DNA of 64,000 nt, taken from assembly GCA_026419785.1 (NCBI GenBank), contig JAODTK010005906.1, forward strand, positions 124,001-188,000, in the 5' to 3' direction. Made by a program: the position numbers and the translations under genes. The stretch's first letter is position 1; every line of letters starts with the position of its first letter. The DNA comes from Sclerodactyla briareus. Taxonomy: Eukaryota; Echinodermata; Holothuroidea; Dendrochirotida; Sclerodactylidae. The notes under the pieces are model-generated. The model saw only the letters and a program-made list of their open reading frames with translations. It had not been told where the DNA came from and did no database searches. This document shows positions 1 through 11,960 of this stretch, piece by piece.

Positions 1-2660
1 TTATTTATGCAAACTGCCACCATGACCCTCAATAGCCCAATGTAATGTTTTATCACTAATTAATTTATTCTGTCTCGGCCTAACAGAAGTTAGTGCACAA
101 TTCCCCCCTACCCCTCCCTCCTCTGGAAAAGTATCAACTAGCTACTACCTGGGGCCCTGAGAGACATTTTAGCCCTTACCAAGTAAGCTGTTAAGAACAA
201 AATACCCCAAATCCCCATTTCAATGGCCCCACTTGTGTGTGGGTAAAACCCCCCTTCCCCCCCCCCCTCCCCCTCTTTCCGTGACTTGCCCTTGTGGGTG
301 CAAAGTGGCATGCAACATTTTTCAATTTTGAACACAATGTTTGAGATGCACAGGTTGATGTTGATTGATTTTTATTTGACTGCTATATGAGTTCACATTG
401 AGCTCATCAAGGAACCCTGATCATGCCATATTGGATGAGCTTGGGCCACAACTCACCTTCCCTTTTTGACTAGTGCTTGTATGATCCAAGGCAGAGATGT
501 AACCAATCCCTATAAGTTTCCCCCGGGGCTACCTCTCCCGGCCTCCCATTCGATGGATCCGACTGGTGACCACTTTCTCAGACCGAGAGGTATGGAAGAG
601 TCACGTCAAACTAACTTTATGCTTTAGTTGTACTTTCATGAATTCCAACCCTCCGCATCGAGCACAGGCATGCAGGCAATCATGGACTCCAATCATCTTC
701 CCTACTTATGACCCTAGCTTCCAGATAGTTGGTATGACCAACAATTATTTCCTTACTGGACAGCCATGAAGGAGGCTTCATATGTTTCTAAAGGGTAGCA
801 TTTGCCTTTAATATACTCAATGTCAACTGAACCATCGTCTTCACATTAGTACCTACGGCAAGGCCATTGCCGCAATCGCCACCTATATTGAGAATCGTCA
901 TTACCCCTCCAGGCTGATCAGGTTGCCTCTCAGGAATGGGATTTCCCTAACCAGCCCTCTAGCGCAGAGATAATTGTTTGAGATTCCACGGGGGCTCATT
1001 TGTTAGGGTATATGTTGAGTTATTGCTCCTGTGGGTGACATGTGTCGGACGGTGAATGTGAGGGGACCACAAGACCTCTGGTGTATTGATCACGTCACTT
1101 GTGATCACATCTTGTCTCATGTTCTAGTCGTCGCGCACAGAGCTTCCTCTCCCAGCATGTCAGCCAGATGGACGACTGCCAACTGATGAACCCAACCTAG
1201 TTAAATTGTGACTAATTAATTCCTGAATTTATATCTTCCAGTAATGGGGGCAATTAAATGACTGTGATGGCAATCATACTCTAAACAGTCGTCTCAGTTG
1301 CAAGAAACATATTCAGAAAAAGGCTACAGTTCTTTCAAGAACTTCAAATCAAAGGGAACTTCTTTTTAATGAGGTTTAGCAAGCCAATTAGAGGTGGGTT
1401 GTTAATTTGGTAGTGTAGAAATTGAGGAGATGAAATGGAGACGGGGTGATCGCTCCCAGAACCGCTATATCATGTTCATAGTTTCCACTTCAAGAAATGC
1501 CAGAGGGCTAACGAATTAAAAAAATAAGCATCATGGCTCCCACTTTTGTCTACATTAGAAATCACAGTAAAAAAAAATTCTAGCTGCATGAATCTTGATC
1601 CTTATGGACTTTCTTCCTTGACTGTCTGTATATTCATCTGACTTTATGTACATATCACTTATTACTCAGATAACTGTCTACTAAGGAGAATTAAATCTTT
1701 AATCTCATCGTGCTACATGTTTTACATATACTTTGATTTCATGACACACTGTTAACAAATCAGGTAGCCTAATCCCCAAAACATGAGATTTTTCAATGAC
1801 AGTGAGAAAAGGCCTACCTCAAGTTGATCATGAACACTGTACAGCATGCATAGAAAAATATGTTTAATTAATGTCATTGAAGCTGGAACAAATCCTCTTT
1901 TTAGCAACTCCTAAATATTTATATACTAGGAGAGCAGTTAATTGCCCACGTGACCAGAAAAAGAACAAAAGAGGTTTAAAACTGCTTCAGAGCTGACCTA
2001 CATCCTCGTAGCCCTGATATTCGGGAAAACATACAGTCACAACAGAACTATTGTGAATTGAATCGTATCAAGTTTCACAGTTACATACAGCACGTAACTA
2101 TAAGGGAAATACAGTTGAAAGTTGAGAATATATTGGTATCAAATGAGTGGAAGGGAGAGAATTGAAAAGGTCCGTAGGATAGAATTCCTCACAAAACAGC
2201 CCTATAATCAGATCAGAGCCCCAGGACATAGTAACATGGAAAATCAAGTTTATCTCATTTCTCCATTCCATCAATGTCTGACATCCATGAGGAATAGACT
2301 CTCCGCCCTGTCCCTAGCGAGACTCACAACTAATACTCTTCTCTTGTAAATCGCTCTCTTCAACCTATTTCCAAGTCTTCTAGGCCTGTTATGGCCCCCT
2401 TTACTGCACTTAATACGATATAGTTATACCTTTCCTCATCCTCTCCAGGTGGCCAAACCAACCCACATCCTTTCGTTAGTACACAATCATGATCCTACAG
2501 AGCTAAATTGAACCCATTTGGATGAATCTTGAACTGTGTCCATCCTTCGAATAGCATTCACCTCGCAGATCCACTGGATCATAGGCAGATCATTTCTCCT
2601 CAGCCGTGTATAGATCACAGCTCTGACTGTCAAGTCTTACTGGGTCCAACATGGAACTAG
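1..2660. other. Non-coding stretch, no gene recognised
   Basis: No reading frame here looks like a known protein and no exon with convincing splice sites was found. It holds a C-rich run near 245-275. A weakly repeated block at about 965-1090 shares phrases (an ATTCCAC-GGGGC block, then a CATGTGTC-type block and GGGGACC) with 4190-4290. It is probably part of the low-copy repeat that recurs downstream to 6.4 kb. Confidence 0.5.
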
Positions 2661-2663
2661 ACG

Positions 2664-3621
2664 TGCAGGTGGGTAAACCGCCAACGTGTAAATCCCTCAC
2701 AGAAATTACCTTTGTGGAACCTCATCCAGAGAAAGCACATTAAATCATGTTCATTTGACGTCCGGTGACTTCGCAATGACCTACCTGTTGTTCAAGACCA
2801 ACTGTAATTCACATTCTCCAAGTTTGGAAAAATCGCATAGATTATGCAAATTTACACCTCTTTTGGCTCTTGGAAGACCTCACGTTTTAGGACTAACAAA
2901 ACAGTCCACATCCACAAGCTTTGTTCAAATCTGAAAAGTTTGAGAGTAAAAAAACCCACTAATTTGACCTTTGTGACCTTGAAATCTTTCGGGACCAACC
3001 TCTGTCCCCACCCACCAAGTTTTCCACATCCACAGCTGAAAGATTTTGGGTTAGCGCAGTGAGTCTTCAACGCTTCATTGGATGATATGAAACTTGCCAC
3101 AACATGTTCGCCCTAGGTGAATCGTGGATGAATTTCAAAGTGGGCTTCGTGCTGTTACTGCTGCCCTGTTTTGCAGGTTCTACGCCAAAAAAACTAAAGT
3201 TTGTCCGATTTACACAAATATTGGTGGGTCACACCTTTTGGATATCTGAAACCAGCCGATGAAATTTTTTTTTTTTCAAAAAAAAAAAAGATGACCAGAG
3301 GTCAAAAATTACACGAAAAATAAAGGAAGTTTGTCTGATTACACGAAACGTGGTTGGGGTAGACTTTAGATGGTTCCAAAAAAACTGGCAATGATCGCAG
3401 GTCCACGGGAGGTGAATTGTGAAAAATTTGTTTTAAGGTTTCTTACTTGGTCAGATTTACACAAATCATGGGGGGTGGGACTTTAGTTGGTCCCAGAAAT
3501 ATGGAGATGATTTCAAGGTCACCAGAGGTCAAGTTTGCAAATTTTGAGATTTCACAGACTTTGCTTTTGATTTAAATCCTTAACTATCATTGCCCTCCAT
3601 TTTGGGGGTTTACCCGCCAGG
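2664..3621. repeat. Dispersed repeat family A, head-to-head copy
   Basis: Both ends carry the family's 3' terminal signature in inverted orientation: GGGTAAACCGCC at about 2671-2682 and GGGTTTACCCGCC at about 3607-3619. The left part (to about 3050) is a minus-strand copy of the 3' half seen at 28.4-28.9 kb. It shares the TCTCCAAGTTTG, TTATGCAAATTT and CCACATCCAC phrases as reverse complements. The right part (from about 3045) is a plus-strand body starting at TTAGCGCAGTGAGTCTTCAACGC. That body contains loose tandem units with TTTACACAAAT and AGGTCACCAGAGGTCA. The copy is therefore either two elements joined head to head or one long foldback element. The family is not one I can name. Confidence 0.7.
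3516..3531 (+). promoter_or_regulatory. Perfect DR4 nuclear-receptor half-site pair
   Basis: Two exact AGGTCA hexamers lie in direct orientation with a four-base spacer (CCAG). This is the arrangement called DR4, known to be bound by thyroid-hormone and LXR type receptors as RXR heterodimers. It lies inside a family A repeat. The same pair with spacer TCCG occurs in the family A copy at 56039-56054. Binding or function is not shown by sequence alone. Confidence 0.45.
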
Positions 3622-3827
3622 CGATGCCTAGTCTGAGCGTGATGTAGTCAGAGAATCCTCAGGACCCTGTGGGAAGAGGCTCCTACAGACATCCAAATTG
3701 TTTTTTGTTGAAATTTCTAGGGTCACTAAGGTTATAGAGGGGAGGGGTTAATCGAACCCTCAACACTCTGCCAGTGGCCCCACTACTGCATGTGGGTAAT
3801 ATGCGTGCGACAGTCTCCTGACAGAGA

Positions 3828-4440
3828 CAGGCAAATCACAAACAATTAGAGCCATGAAGGAGAAACTAGATGCAAAATAACTGCACCACTCTAGAGGTTT
3901 GCTGAGATATTAAACTAGATCAGGAAGGATGATTTTATTACCCTCACCTATTGTTGACCTATTGAGGTTTGTTTTCAAGGTAATGATGCCATGATGCCAG
4001 TGGAAACTATCAGCTTATTTCAGCTGGAATGTGATTCACGTTTTCTCTATCCAAATTGCCATCCACCCACCTAGATCACCTTTGATAGATATATAGTCCA
4101 GTCTGCTTGAGAATAACATAACTTCTGGCACATGATCTTGTCTTCTTGCGTTATTCTGTTTCTCCCCAAGGCCCTCTGGTGAAGCACGTGATGGTCATTG
4201 GGGATTCCACTGGAGCGGATTCATTCAGTTGCAGATGAATTATGCTACATGCCCCTGACACATGTCAGACAGGTCCCCTGACATAGATAATTGCCTAAAG
4301 ATGCCCCATGTACAAGAATCTAGATAATTGTATCACTCCAGAGACTCACTGAGACATTAACCTAGATCCAGGAGGAGGACTCACAACCTTCACCTATTAC
4401 TAATCTGGTTGATGGGCAGTGTGTTTGGACAAGGTGTACA
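3828..4440 (+). repeat. Low-copy repeat, two adjacent copies
   Basis: Block 3828-3955 and block 4270-4420 share an ordered set of phrases: ACAGG near the start, then an AACTGCACCACTC / ATTGTATCACTCC block, then GAG-TT-GCTGAGA / ACTCACTGAGACATTAA, CCTAGATC, AGGA and finally CACCTATT. A third copy occurs at 6300-6440. Coding potential is absent. The order of these blocks around the 100-bp array suggests a larger composite repeat of about 400 bp or more. Confidence 0.5.
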
Positions 4441-5314
4441 AATCATCAGATATACATACACTAGTGCAATGACTGTCCTGTTAAAAAAAAGGCCAGTTAA
4501 ACAACAAATAAAACTTGAGTTAGCTATTCTCAACTTGGATGCAGATTTCTAGAACATATTCCTCTTTTTTTCTTTTCTTATGAGCACATTGTCATCTAAA
4601 TCATATGAGTATCCTTGGCAAATATTCTATCTGGCGATTATCTTAGATTGTTCACTGGTCTCCTCTCAGTAAATCGGCTTCTGCCCTACCAAGGGCTGAA
4701 CCAGGGCTGAACCAGGGGTGAAACAGGGGGTGACATCATAGATTCCGAGAAGCTGATTTGTTGCAGCAGATTAATTATCCTGCATATTGCTAACATGTGC
4801 CAGAGGTTACGTTACCCCTCCTTACCCCCTGTGTTTGGCCAAGGTCATTTGATATACACAATGACTATGCCACGTTAAATACTAGCTTGACAAAGCTGAA
4901 AAGAAAGCATGTTTCTTCTTTAATGAAAATCTGACACCTGAATCACATGATTACCAAAGAAAGAAAATGTCACTGTCATTCTATCTTATACACCAGGGTT
5001 CATAGTCAACTATGATCAATCTCCACCTTTATTATCTGGAATTGCCAGTGCTCCCCCAACCTTGCCAGCGTCACAGCATCCAGGGGGCCACTGAAGCATC
5101 ACAGATAGAGGTGGCTTTGATGGGGGAAATCACCCTCCCCCCTCCCCAAGATGATTGAAGTTTAGGACTATATGGGGATTATGGCCAGAGAATGCCCTCT
5201 TTGGGCCTATTTTTATCTTACGATTTATAGCTGTGAATAAGCAATGGTGGCTCATCAACCAAGTTTTTCTTACCTTCCACGGAATTATGTGTCCACCACT
5301 TTCAGGCTCCAATA

Positions 5315-6228
5315 ATCATGAGTAGACCATCACATTCTAATGTAATCCCAGATAATGACCTTGTCTTCTTGCGGTGATTTGTCTCTCCCGCTGTTCATAC
5401 CATTCCCAGGCTCCACTAATCATGGTAGACCATCACATTAATGTAATGCCAGCATAATGGAACCTTGTCTCTGCAGTGATCTGTCTTCCTGCTGTATACC
5501 ATTCCCAGCTACGCTCCCACTAATCATGGTAGACCTCAATCTAACGTAATCCAAGCTATGACCTGTCTTCTTGCGGTGATCTGTCCCTCCCTGCTGTATA
5601 CCATCCAGCTAAGATCCACTAATCATGGTAGACCATAAATCTAATGTAATCCCAGCTAATGCCTTGTCTCTTGCGGTGATCTGTCTCTCCCTGCCGTATA
5701 ACATACCAGGCCTCACAATCATGGTAGACATCCATCTAATGTAATCCAGCGAATGACCTTGGCTTCTTGCGGTGATCAGCTTTCCCTGTGTATTACCATC
5801 AACCCAGCTCACTAATATGGTTAGGACCATGCACATCTAATGTAATCCAGCCAATGACCTTGCTCTTCTTGCGGTGATTATGTCTTCCCTGCTGTATACC
5901 ATCACCAGGCTCCGACTACATCATGGTTAGGGGGACCATCAAATCTAATGTATCCCAGGCAAGACCTTGTCTTCTTCGGGATCTTGTCTTCCCTGCGGTA
6001 TACCATTCCCAGGCTCCACTAATCATGGTATAGGGACCATAACATCTCAGTTAATTCCAAGGCCAAGACATTGTATTTTGCGGTGTGATCTGTCTCTCCC
6101 TGATGTATACATTTCCCAGGCTCCACTAATCAGGTTATGACATCACATCTAATGTAATCCCAGCTAATGACTTGTCTTATTGCGGTGATTGATCTGTCTC
6201 TCCTGCTGTATACCTTACCAGCACTCTT
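5315..6228 (+). repeat. Tandem array, about nine units of ~100 bp
   Basis: Each unit contains, in order, CTTGTCTTCTTGCGGTGAT, CTGTCTCTCCCTGCTGTATA, CCATTCCCAGGCTCCACTAA, TCATGGTAGACCAT and TCTAATGTAATCCCAGC. The TTGCGGTGAT block or a close variant recurs near 5368, 5470, 5571, 5668, 5767, 5869, 5972, 6075 and 6180, giving a period close to 100 bp. A lone related unit lies at about 4138-4175. Units differ mainly by single-base insertions and deletions rather than substitutions, which is unusual for an old minisatellite and may be consensus noise. Short open frames crossing it are by-products. Confidence 0.9.
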
Positions 6229-6299
6229 GTCAGTGATGATTGTTGGAGAAGGACTCAAGTGGGGCTTCATTGGTTGTTAGGATAGAGATGATTATCCTT

Positions 6300-6440
6300 C
6301 CACATCGGCCTATTGACACAGACTAGGGCAGATCACATACATTTACGGTCTGCATTGAGAACTAATAATTGATCACTCCTGAGACTTCACTGAGACTTTA
6401 ACCAACCTAGATCCGGGACCGTTATTTTATTACCTCCTAT
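6300..6440 (+). repeat. Third copy of the 3.8-4.4 kb low-copy repeat
   Basis: It shares ACAGACTAGGGCAGATCACA, ATTGATCACTCCTGAGAC, TCACTGAGACTTTAACC, CCTAGATCCGGGA and a TTTTATTACCTCC block with the copies at 3828 and 4270, in the same order and orientation. It directly follows the 100-bp array. Confidence 0.5.
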
Positions 6441-7870
6441 GAGGATGGATTAACAAAAACCTTGTTTGAATTAGTCAGAACATCATGTTAACAGAAGATT
6501 TAATATGAAAATAAAAAATAAATATCTGCCATTTGTATTAACTGAGGAGTCCCCCTTGGATTTCTGAATATCGGCAGTGAGGCTGAACGGATCAATCCCA
6601 AACCATCTGTTCATTGACTTTCTGTATTCGATGATTCATCTTCTCCAGATGACCACAGAATAAGAAAGAGCAGGCAGCATCACCATTAACCAAATGACTA
6701 TCTAGGGGAAATATTAAACTGTACTTCAACTGGGGTGTGACACTCTCAAACGTTTCCATCTAGCATGCGGCTTCATGCATGAGCCAGCTCTCTTCCAACA
6801 ACTCAAAATTCGAAGGAATTGATTTCCCTCCATCTCACTTACACTGCTGCCGTTTCTAGAAATCAGGACAAATTAGGTTATAGAGCAAGGATAAACTGCC
6901 TTTGTTATCGGCCTACATCTGGGCTGCTCTCGTCATAAGGTAACAAAACCTGACAGGCACAATTCTCGGTCCACCTATATATAAATTGGCAAAAATCGGC
7001 AAATCCTGCCTGTTCCGGAGGTAGGTGACACCAGAAAAGGGATGGTGAATGATTAAACTTCTAAAATGACCCAGATTGATTCAGTATCTTTTCAGTCAGG
7101 GACACCTGCAGTCAGCTGCTTGAGTCGCAGAGTTTGTTCCCGGGTGAGACAAAGTTGGATAAACGCATCTGGAGCGATGATTCTCGAATGGGCGAGGTAG
7201 ATATATTCTTACGTCATCACTTTTCTAAGTTGACACCTGGGAGGTTTCAGAAGATATTGTGTCTAAAAGAATAATTACCAATAACCAATCACTGTCTTCC
7301 CCTTAAGAATACCACAGTCAGGAAGCAATCTTATTGGAGCTTTTTTCGACAAACCAAAATATGATGTTTGTAAATTGAAGGTTAAATTATGCGCACTTCA
7401 AACATTCGCACAGAAAAAGGTGTTGGTGGTTCACAGAAGGATATTGCATCTAATGTTCTTGACTCCGCTGATGACGCAGGCTGAGAGAGATCTGTCAATT
7501 TCAACAACACCTGCATAAAAATGTTCCCATGCTGCAACCATGTTATCATGGAGAGACAAAGCTAGATGAATACATCTGCGTACACTAGTGAGTAATGACC
7601 CATGGTACAGCTGCGTGCATTAGGGGCCATGCCGTGTATGCTGCTCTAATTCCCTTCATCAGAGAAGGATGGATGGACCTTTTACCATTCACCTGACGGG
7701 GGTGATTAATGGAACTAGGTTTTACTAATAACTGTGGTTTTGGTCTCCTGGTTCCTCCTAACTAATCAGTAGAGTACCCACCTATAGGTTTAGAGTTTAG
7801 TTTCCCCCCATTAAACTAATTGGGAGGTGTCATCCACTGAGGATACATAAAACCTGTACCGCATACACCT
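6440..7870. other. Non-coding stretch with a weak direct repeat
   Basis: No gene was recognised. Two blocks, around 7085-7185 and 7495-7600, share ACACCTGCA, TGTTCCC, GAGACAAAG followed by GGATAAACGCATCTG or AGATGAATACATCTG, and a nearby AGTGA/GATGA. They are probably two decayed copies of one repeat. Confidence 0.35.
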
Positions 7871-7875
7871 AGGAG

Positions 7876-7986
7876 GTCATATTTCCCAGCTCTTAATCTG
7901 GCAGAAAAACAAAAGATCCACTGGCAACCCTACTCGACCAGCCCTTCAGTTATATTTTCGCCATATTAGGAGCTAGGAAATATGAC
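7876..7986. repeat. Inverted repeat with 22-nt arms
   Basis: The left arm 7876-7897 (GTCATATTTCCCAGCTCTTAAT, given as its 22 bases by position) and the right arm 7965-7986 are reverse complements at 20 of 22 positions, separated by 67 bases. The loop contains CTGGCAGAAA and CACTGGCAACCC, and the same two phrases recur in order at about 8053-8090. The structure could be the end of a small foldback element with a duplicated flank. No transposase or target duplication was recognised. Confidence 0.5.
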
Positions 7987-8598
7987 ATAGGCATAGGGTG
8001 GTCAGGTATGATGACTTCAGTGATAGCTATTTTTATCTTCACTATCCAAATCTGGCAGAAAGGGAGAAAGCACCACTGGCAACCCCAATCGTCAACTATT
8101 CAGGACTTTCGCTAGTCAACCTGTAAGTTTTCGCACTAGTTTCTGTTATTCTAACCTTTGCAATCCCCATTATTTTTAATGGGTGCTCTAGCCCTCTTTT
8201 CGCCAGTGTGTACTTTCAGGGTCGAGATGTCCTGTCCGTCACATTTTATCTCAGGGCAAGCCCCGGTAGGAATTTGATCGGAATTTCACAATATGGTTAC
8301 TACTATGTTAGGCCAGGCAGTACCGAACAGGGTAATTTCCCTTGCAATACATTTAACTTAGAAGACTGCGATATCCATTGGAAATCGGCGAGTGTATATG
8401 CCCACTAAATCCCTTTAAAATCCGGTATAGGCTCCAGAAATCTTACAGATACGTAGCAAGTTGACCTGATAGTAGAAGAACTTGTTCGTTACACTATGGG
8501 CGAAATGAGAATGGCGGCCTTTTGATGTGTGATTAAACTAGTTGGGGGCAGGGTTGTGAAAACAGCCAACGCAAGCTACTGGTAATTTGATGCACTTA

Positions 8599-9118
8599 CG
8601 GACACCTGCACGGCTTGGATACAACGAGAGGTTATATCAGGAGAACGGGAAACCTGTATCGTATAGTCCAAACCCTCATCCAATATGCAGTGTCCTATTG
8701 GATTATTGGCTTCAAGTTTGTGTCCAGTATCAAGAGAATGGAGAATCCCAGTTGTGCAATAACGCATGAGGTCACACTTGACACCTAGGAATTATGACAG
8801 AATTCATTGTTTCATTTTGTTGATTAAGTCACATTTAGCAGAAGTTTCTGTTGAATTTCTCTCACAAAGTAACATCAAAACCTACCAACCCAATACATCA
8901 AGTCCTCTCTCATAGACTATATGCTTTTTCGAAGTGAAATATGGTGGATTTCAATTGAACAGATTGTTTGCAGTTGTGCAAGTAGACATCTTTAATTATT
9001 GCTTATGGGATGCTTTCTGATTCTTGCACCAATGCATGCACAAACTTCACCGACTGTAATCCGTAATGGATAGTCGAGACTTCGGTTTGAATGGGCGCTT
9101 GGGTTATTCTCTTCCAAG
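8599..9118 (+). mobile_element. TTAA-type MITE, copy 1, decayed
   Basis: It aligns in order with the complete copy at 20009-20560. Shared phrases are CTTGGATACAACGAGAGGTTATAT, GAGAATCCCAGTTG, GCATGAGGTCACACTTG, TCATTGTTTCATTTTGTTGA, CACAAAGTAACATCAA, TAGACTATATGCTTT, TGTTTGCAG and GTGCAAGTA. The left terminal repeat is reduced to GGACACCTGCA and the right end is not preserved, so edges are approximate. Short open frames over 8576-8769 are inside the element and are not genes. The CRE-like octamer seen in two other copies is degraded here to TGAGGTCA. Confidence 0.75.
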
Positions 9119-9119
9119 C

Positions 9120-11815
9120 AGGCGATCGCCAAAAAGTGTCCGCCCGTTGCATCACATATTTTCACATATAACCATATGAAATGTGCCTCAAATTCCTAAA
9201 ATAACTGACCAAAAGTGTTTACTCTAAAGGGCAATTGAGGCAAATCAGGTCCTATTGTTGCCCTCCGAACCCCAATCCTGGGAACTATAGTCAACAAAAA
9301 TTCTGTAAAAAAAAAAAAACAATCAGAAAAACGATTTTTGATTCGTATATCGACGATTCCAAACTTGCATATTTCACGCGAGAATTGAAACGCTAGGGTC
9401 ACGTGATATAGTGGATAGTCAACGCTGAAGTCAATGTAAGAGGAGTCCGCCGGCTATAACGACCGCGGGCCGGCAGCGCACGTGCAGGGTCCACACAGTA
9501 GGCCTATAAGACACTGAAAGTGTAGATGGACGTCGATAAACATTTTAGGTAGGCTATCCTGAAGCACACCTCTTGCAAGACACATTCCCGCTATTTTGAC
9601 TGAAAAGAATTCCTGGAATTTTAGGAAAAGGAAATGGGTCAAAATAAAATTGATCTGCTGTTTTCTTGATTAAAACCATACTTGTTTATTACGCAAGCAA
9701 CATTTGCTACCAGGTTTTTCCGGCTGCCTTATCAGCTGATTGCGTTCCGGTGGTCCACACCGAACCAATTAAGGCCCTTATCTTAGTTGGCAAACTTCCA
9801 CCTTAAGCCCCCTGTTGATGGCCACGCCAGAGCCAGGTAACCAAAACGGCTCATTGATCTATGAATATTTCGTGGGTCCAATAATTCTAATTTCTGTGTG
9901 CATGCCAATGTTGTTAATTCATTTAACGAAGTGGTGTTGTGGGACGGATCATTCCGCAGCAGTAGGGCCATATATTCGTGGTGGCTAGTGTGCAACATTT
10001 ACACCAGGCTGCATCAAGTTGCTGTGTATGCTATTTAGTGGCCTATCCCTACCATCAACAAAAATATTAGACAAAATTTAATACTGGGAATCCACATTCC
10101 CAGAACTAGGATTTCCGGAACCCTCCCACGTACAGTTAGCTCTACATTTACGAAAAAAAAACCTGTGTCCGCAATTGACTGACCTAGGCCGGCCTCATTA
10201 TAGCCGATCCTGGTAGCTCATGTATTTCGACAAACGATTAAACCGCGGCTGTGAATTAACTAAACTTTCTGTGACGGCATGGTTTTGATGTGGATACTCC
10301 CATTCGCAAACTAGAATATCTGAACTTACTTCCTGAAAGCGAAATGAGGTGATGAAATCTCTCTACAGAAAAGCTGTAGCAAATAGTTGAATTACGGAGC
10401 CACTGAGTTTTCGTACGATAGGTGAATCGTGGATTGTGACATGATTGTGTATGACTATAACAGTGAAATTATATGGATTCTGCGTGGGAATCCACGATAA
10501 TGGGACATGATGTGACTTCCATAGTTTTCCATGAGGAAATAATAAAATGTTCCCAATAAACTCATATTTCGGCTTCGGCGAGTATTTATTTAGGCCTATA
10601 GTGCCGCACATCTAGGCCAGGAATATAACGGTTTTGCCTATCTGGTCCCAAAACGGAATGGAACATCCCTAACTTTCGTTGCAGTGGCAAAGGAATGCCC
10701 GAAAATGGGGTGAAATTGCTCAGAACTGGTAATAGTGTGCCTTTTATTACCTTGCAATAACCTTTATTGAGCTTGAGCTACAAAATCCCTACTAAAACTT
10801 CGTCAATATGCCGATGTTACTCCCGTCCACATGAGAGTCATTTTGACACCACCTCGTTTCGTTTTAGGTGTAGTTGTAGCGTCTTGTTTTCTCCCGTTGC
10901 AGCGGGACTGGGATTCGAACCCGAAGTCGCCCATTCCATTTTTCTTTTTCCTGGGGATTTCTTGTAGGCCTATTTCTTAGTGGATAGTTTAATTTTTTCA
11001 GAGTTTTCCAAAGTTTTAAGACTTTTGATCAGAAAGGTTTACTGACATGTTTTTTAATTTAGGTCTGACGTTTACGCCCTAGAATAATGCAATTTTAGGC
11101 CTAACGTTTTGTAACCTTTAGCGAACTCCTATATCTGTTTATATATATATGTTGATCATACTGAGTTTTTCTGCATTTTGCTCGGGCCACCAACACCTTC
11201 ATTAAGGTCAATTCAGTGAAATTACACATGCAACAGTGGAATTAGAAGCTGAAGTGAGCCTAAACAAGGTATTAATGAAGAATTTTTTTGCAACGAAGGT
11301 AAAAAAACGTAGACTTTGTTTTTGGGTGGCCGGCCTCCAAATTCGTGATGCCTACGTGGGAAGATAAGAAATTGGAAGCGACTGTCAAGACTTAGCCGCT
11401 GTGCACATAGGCCTACTTACTTTCCTGAGATATCCCCAAAATGAATTCTAATGTCACAAAATATAATCATAGTGGATACCTTATGTTTTTCCTTTCACTT
11501 AGCTCTGTAGCCATACGATACCATAGCGGTACGTTGTGTCATCATTAGAATCGGACGACGAATCACACCCATGACCCTACTGATCGATGTGTTCATGTTT
11601 TCAACAGGGATATGCTGCTACTCTGTTGACTCTTCCTGATATTTAGCTCTGGATAGGCATCGACAATCGTTTCACGTAACAATTTTATCAAACTCATTGT
11701 CATTTCGGTGGTGATCTGACAATAAAGCATGTGTCCTTGACCTCGGTTTGCCAGCAATCTACTCTTTGTCGCGTACATATAGTACCACCGCGTACGTGTT
11801 TAATCACGAAGGTCG
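9120..11815. other. CpG- and TAGGCCTA-rich non-coding DNA
   Basis: No coding region was recognised. CpG is locally frequent, for example around 9450-9480, and the 8-base palindrome TAGGCCTA occurs at 9499, 10591, 10965, 11096 and 11408. The stretch ends at a candidate promoter and start codon near 11.9 kb, so it may be upstream regulatory DNA of a host gene. That is inference. Confidence 0.4.
10893..10930 (-). repeat. Isolated tRNA-like B-box, SINE remnant
   Basis: On the minus strand GGGTTCGAATCCC matches the pol III B-box consensus and is followed by CCCGCTGCAACGGG, a short stem. No A-box was found at the usual 30-60 bases upstream and no acceptor stem pairs, so it is not a tRNA gene. It may be the surviving part of a SINE. 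Confidence 0.35.
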
Positions 11816-11819
11816 TTTG

Positions 11820-11933
11820 CTGTCTACCCCCTGACGGTCCACAGTTGACCTAGGCCACGCCCCCGTTTTTTCGCTGTTTTTTCAAAGTCAAATTCTCGCT
11901 TCTTATTACCATTCGTTCGCGTTTCTTCAACGA
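11820..11933 (+). promoter_or_regulatory. Possible TATA-less promoter / 5' leader
   Basis: Several CpGs, a CACGCCCCC box (KLF/Sp-like) at about 11865, and a pyrimidine-rich run lead into an ATG in strong context (A at -3, G at +4) at 11934. No TATA box is visible. A transcription start cannot be placed from sequence alone. This is circumstantial support for a first exon and could be chance. Confidence 0.25.
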
Positions 11934-11960
11934 TGGCAGAAGCTGTAACAAAAATTCAAG
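11934..11960 (+). CDS. Possible first coding exon (MAEAVTKIQ)
   Basis: The ATG has an optimal Kozak context and opens MAEAVTKIQVCVR before the frame closes 23 codons in. If splicing occurs at the GTGTGT after CAA (11961), the exon ends on a codon boundary. That matches the phase of the exon at 12259. The donor is weak against the GTRAGT consensus. The peptide loosely recalls the N-terminus of kinesin motors, but too few residues are present to claim that. It is listed as a candidate only. Confidence 0.22.
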
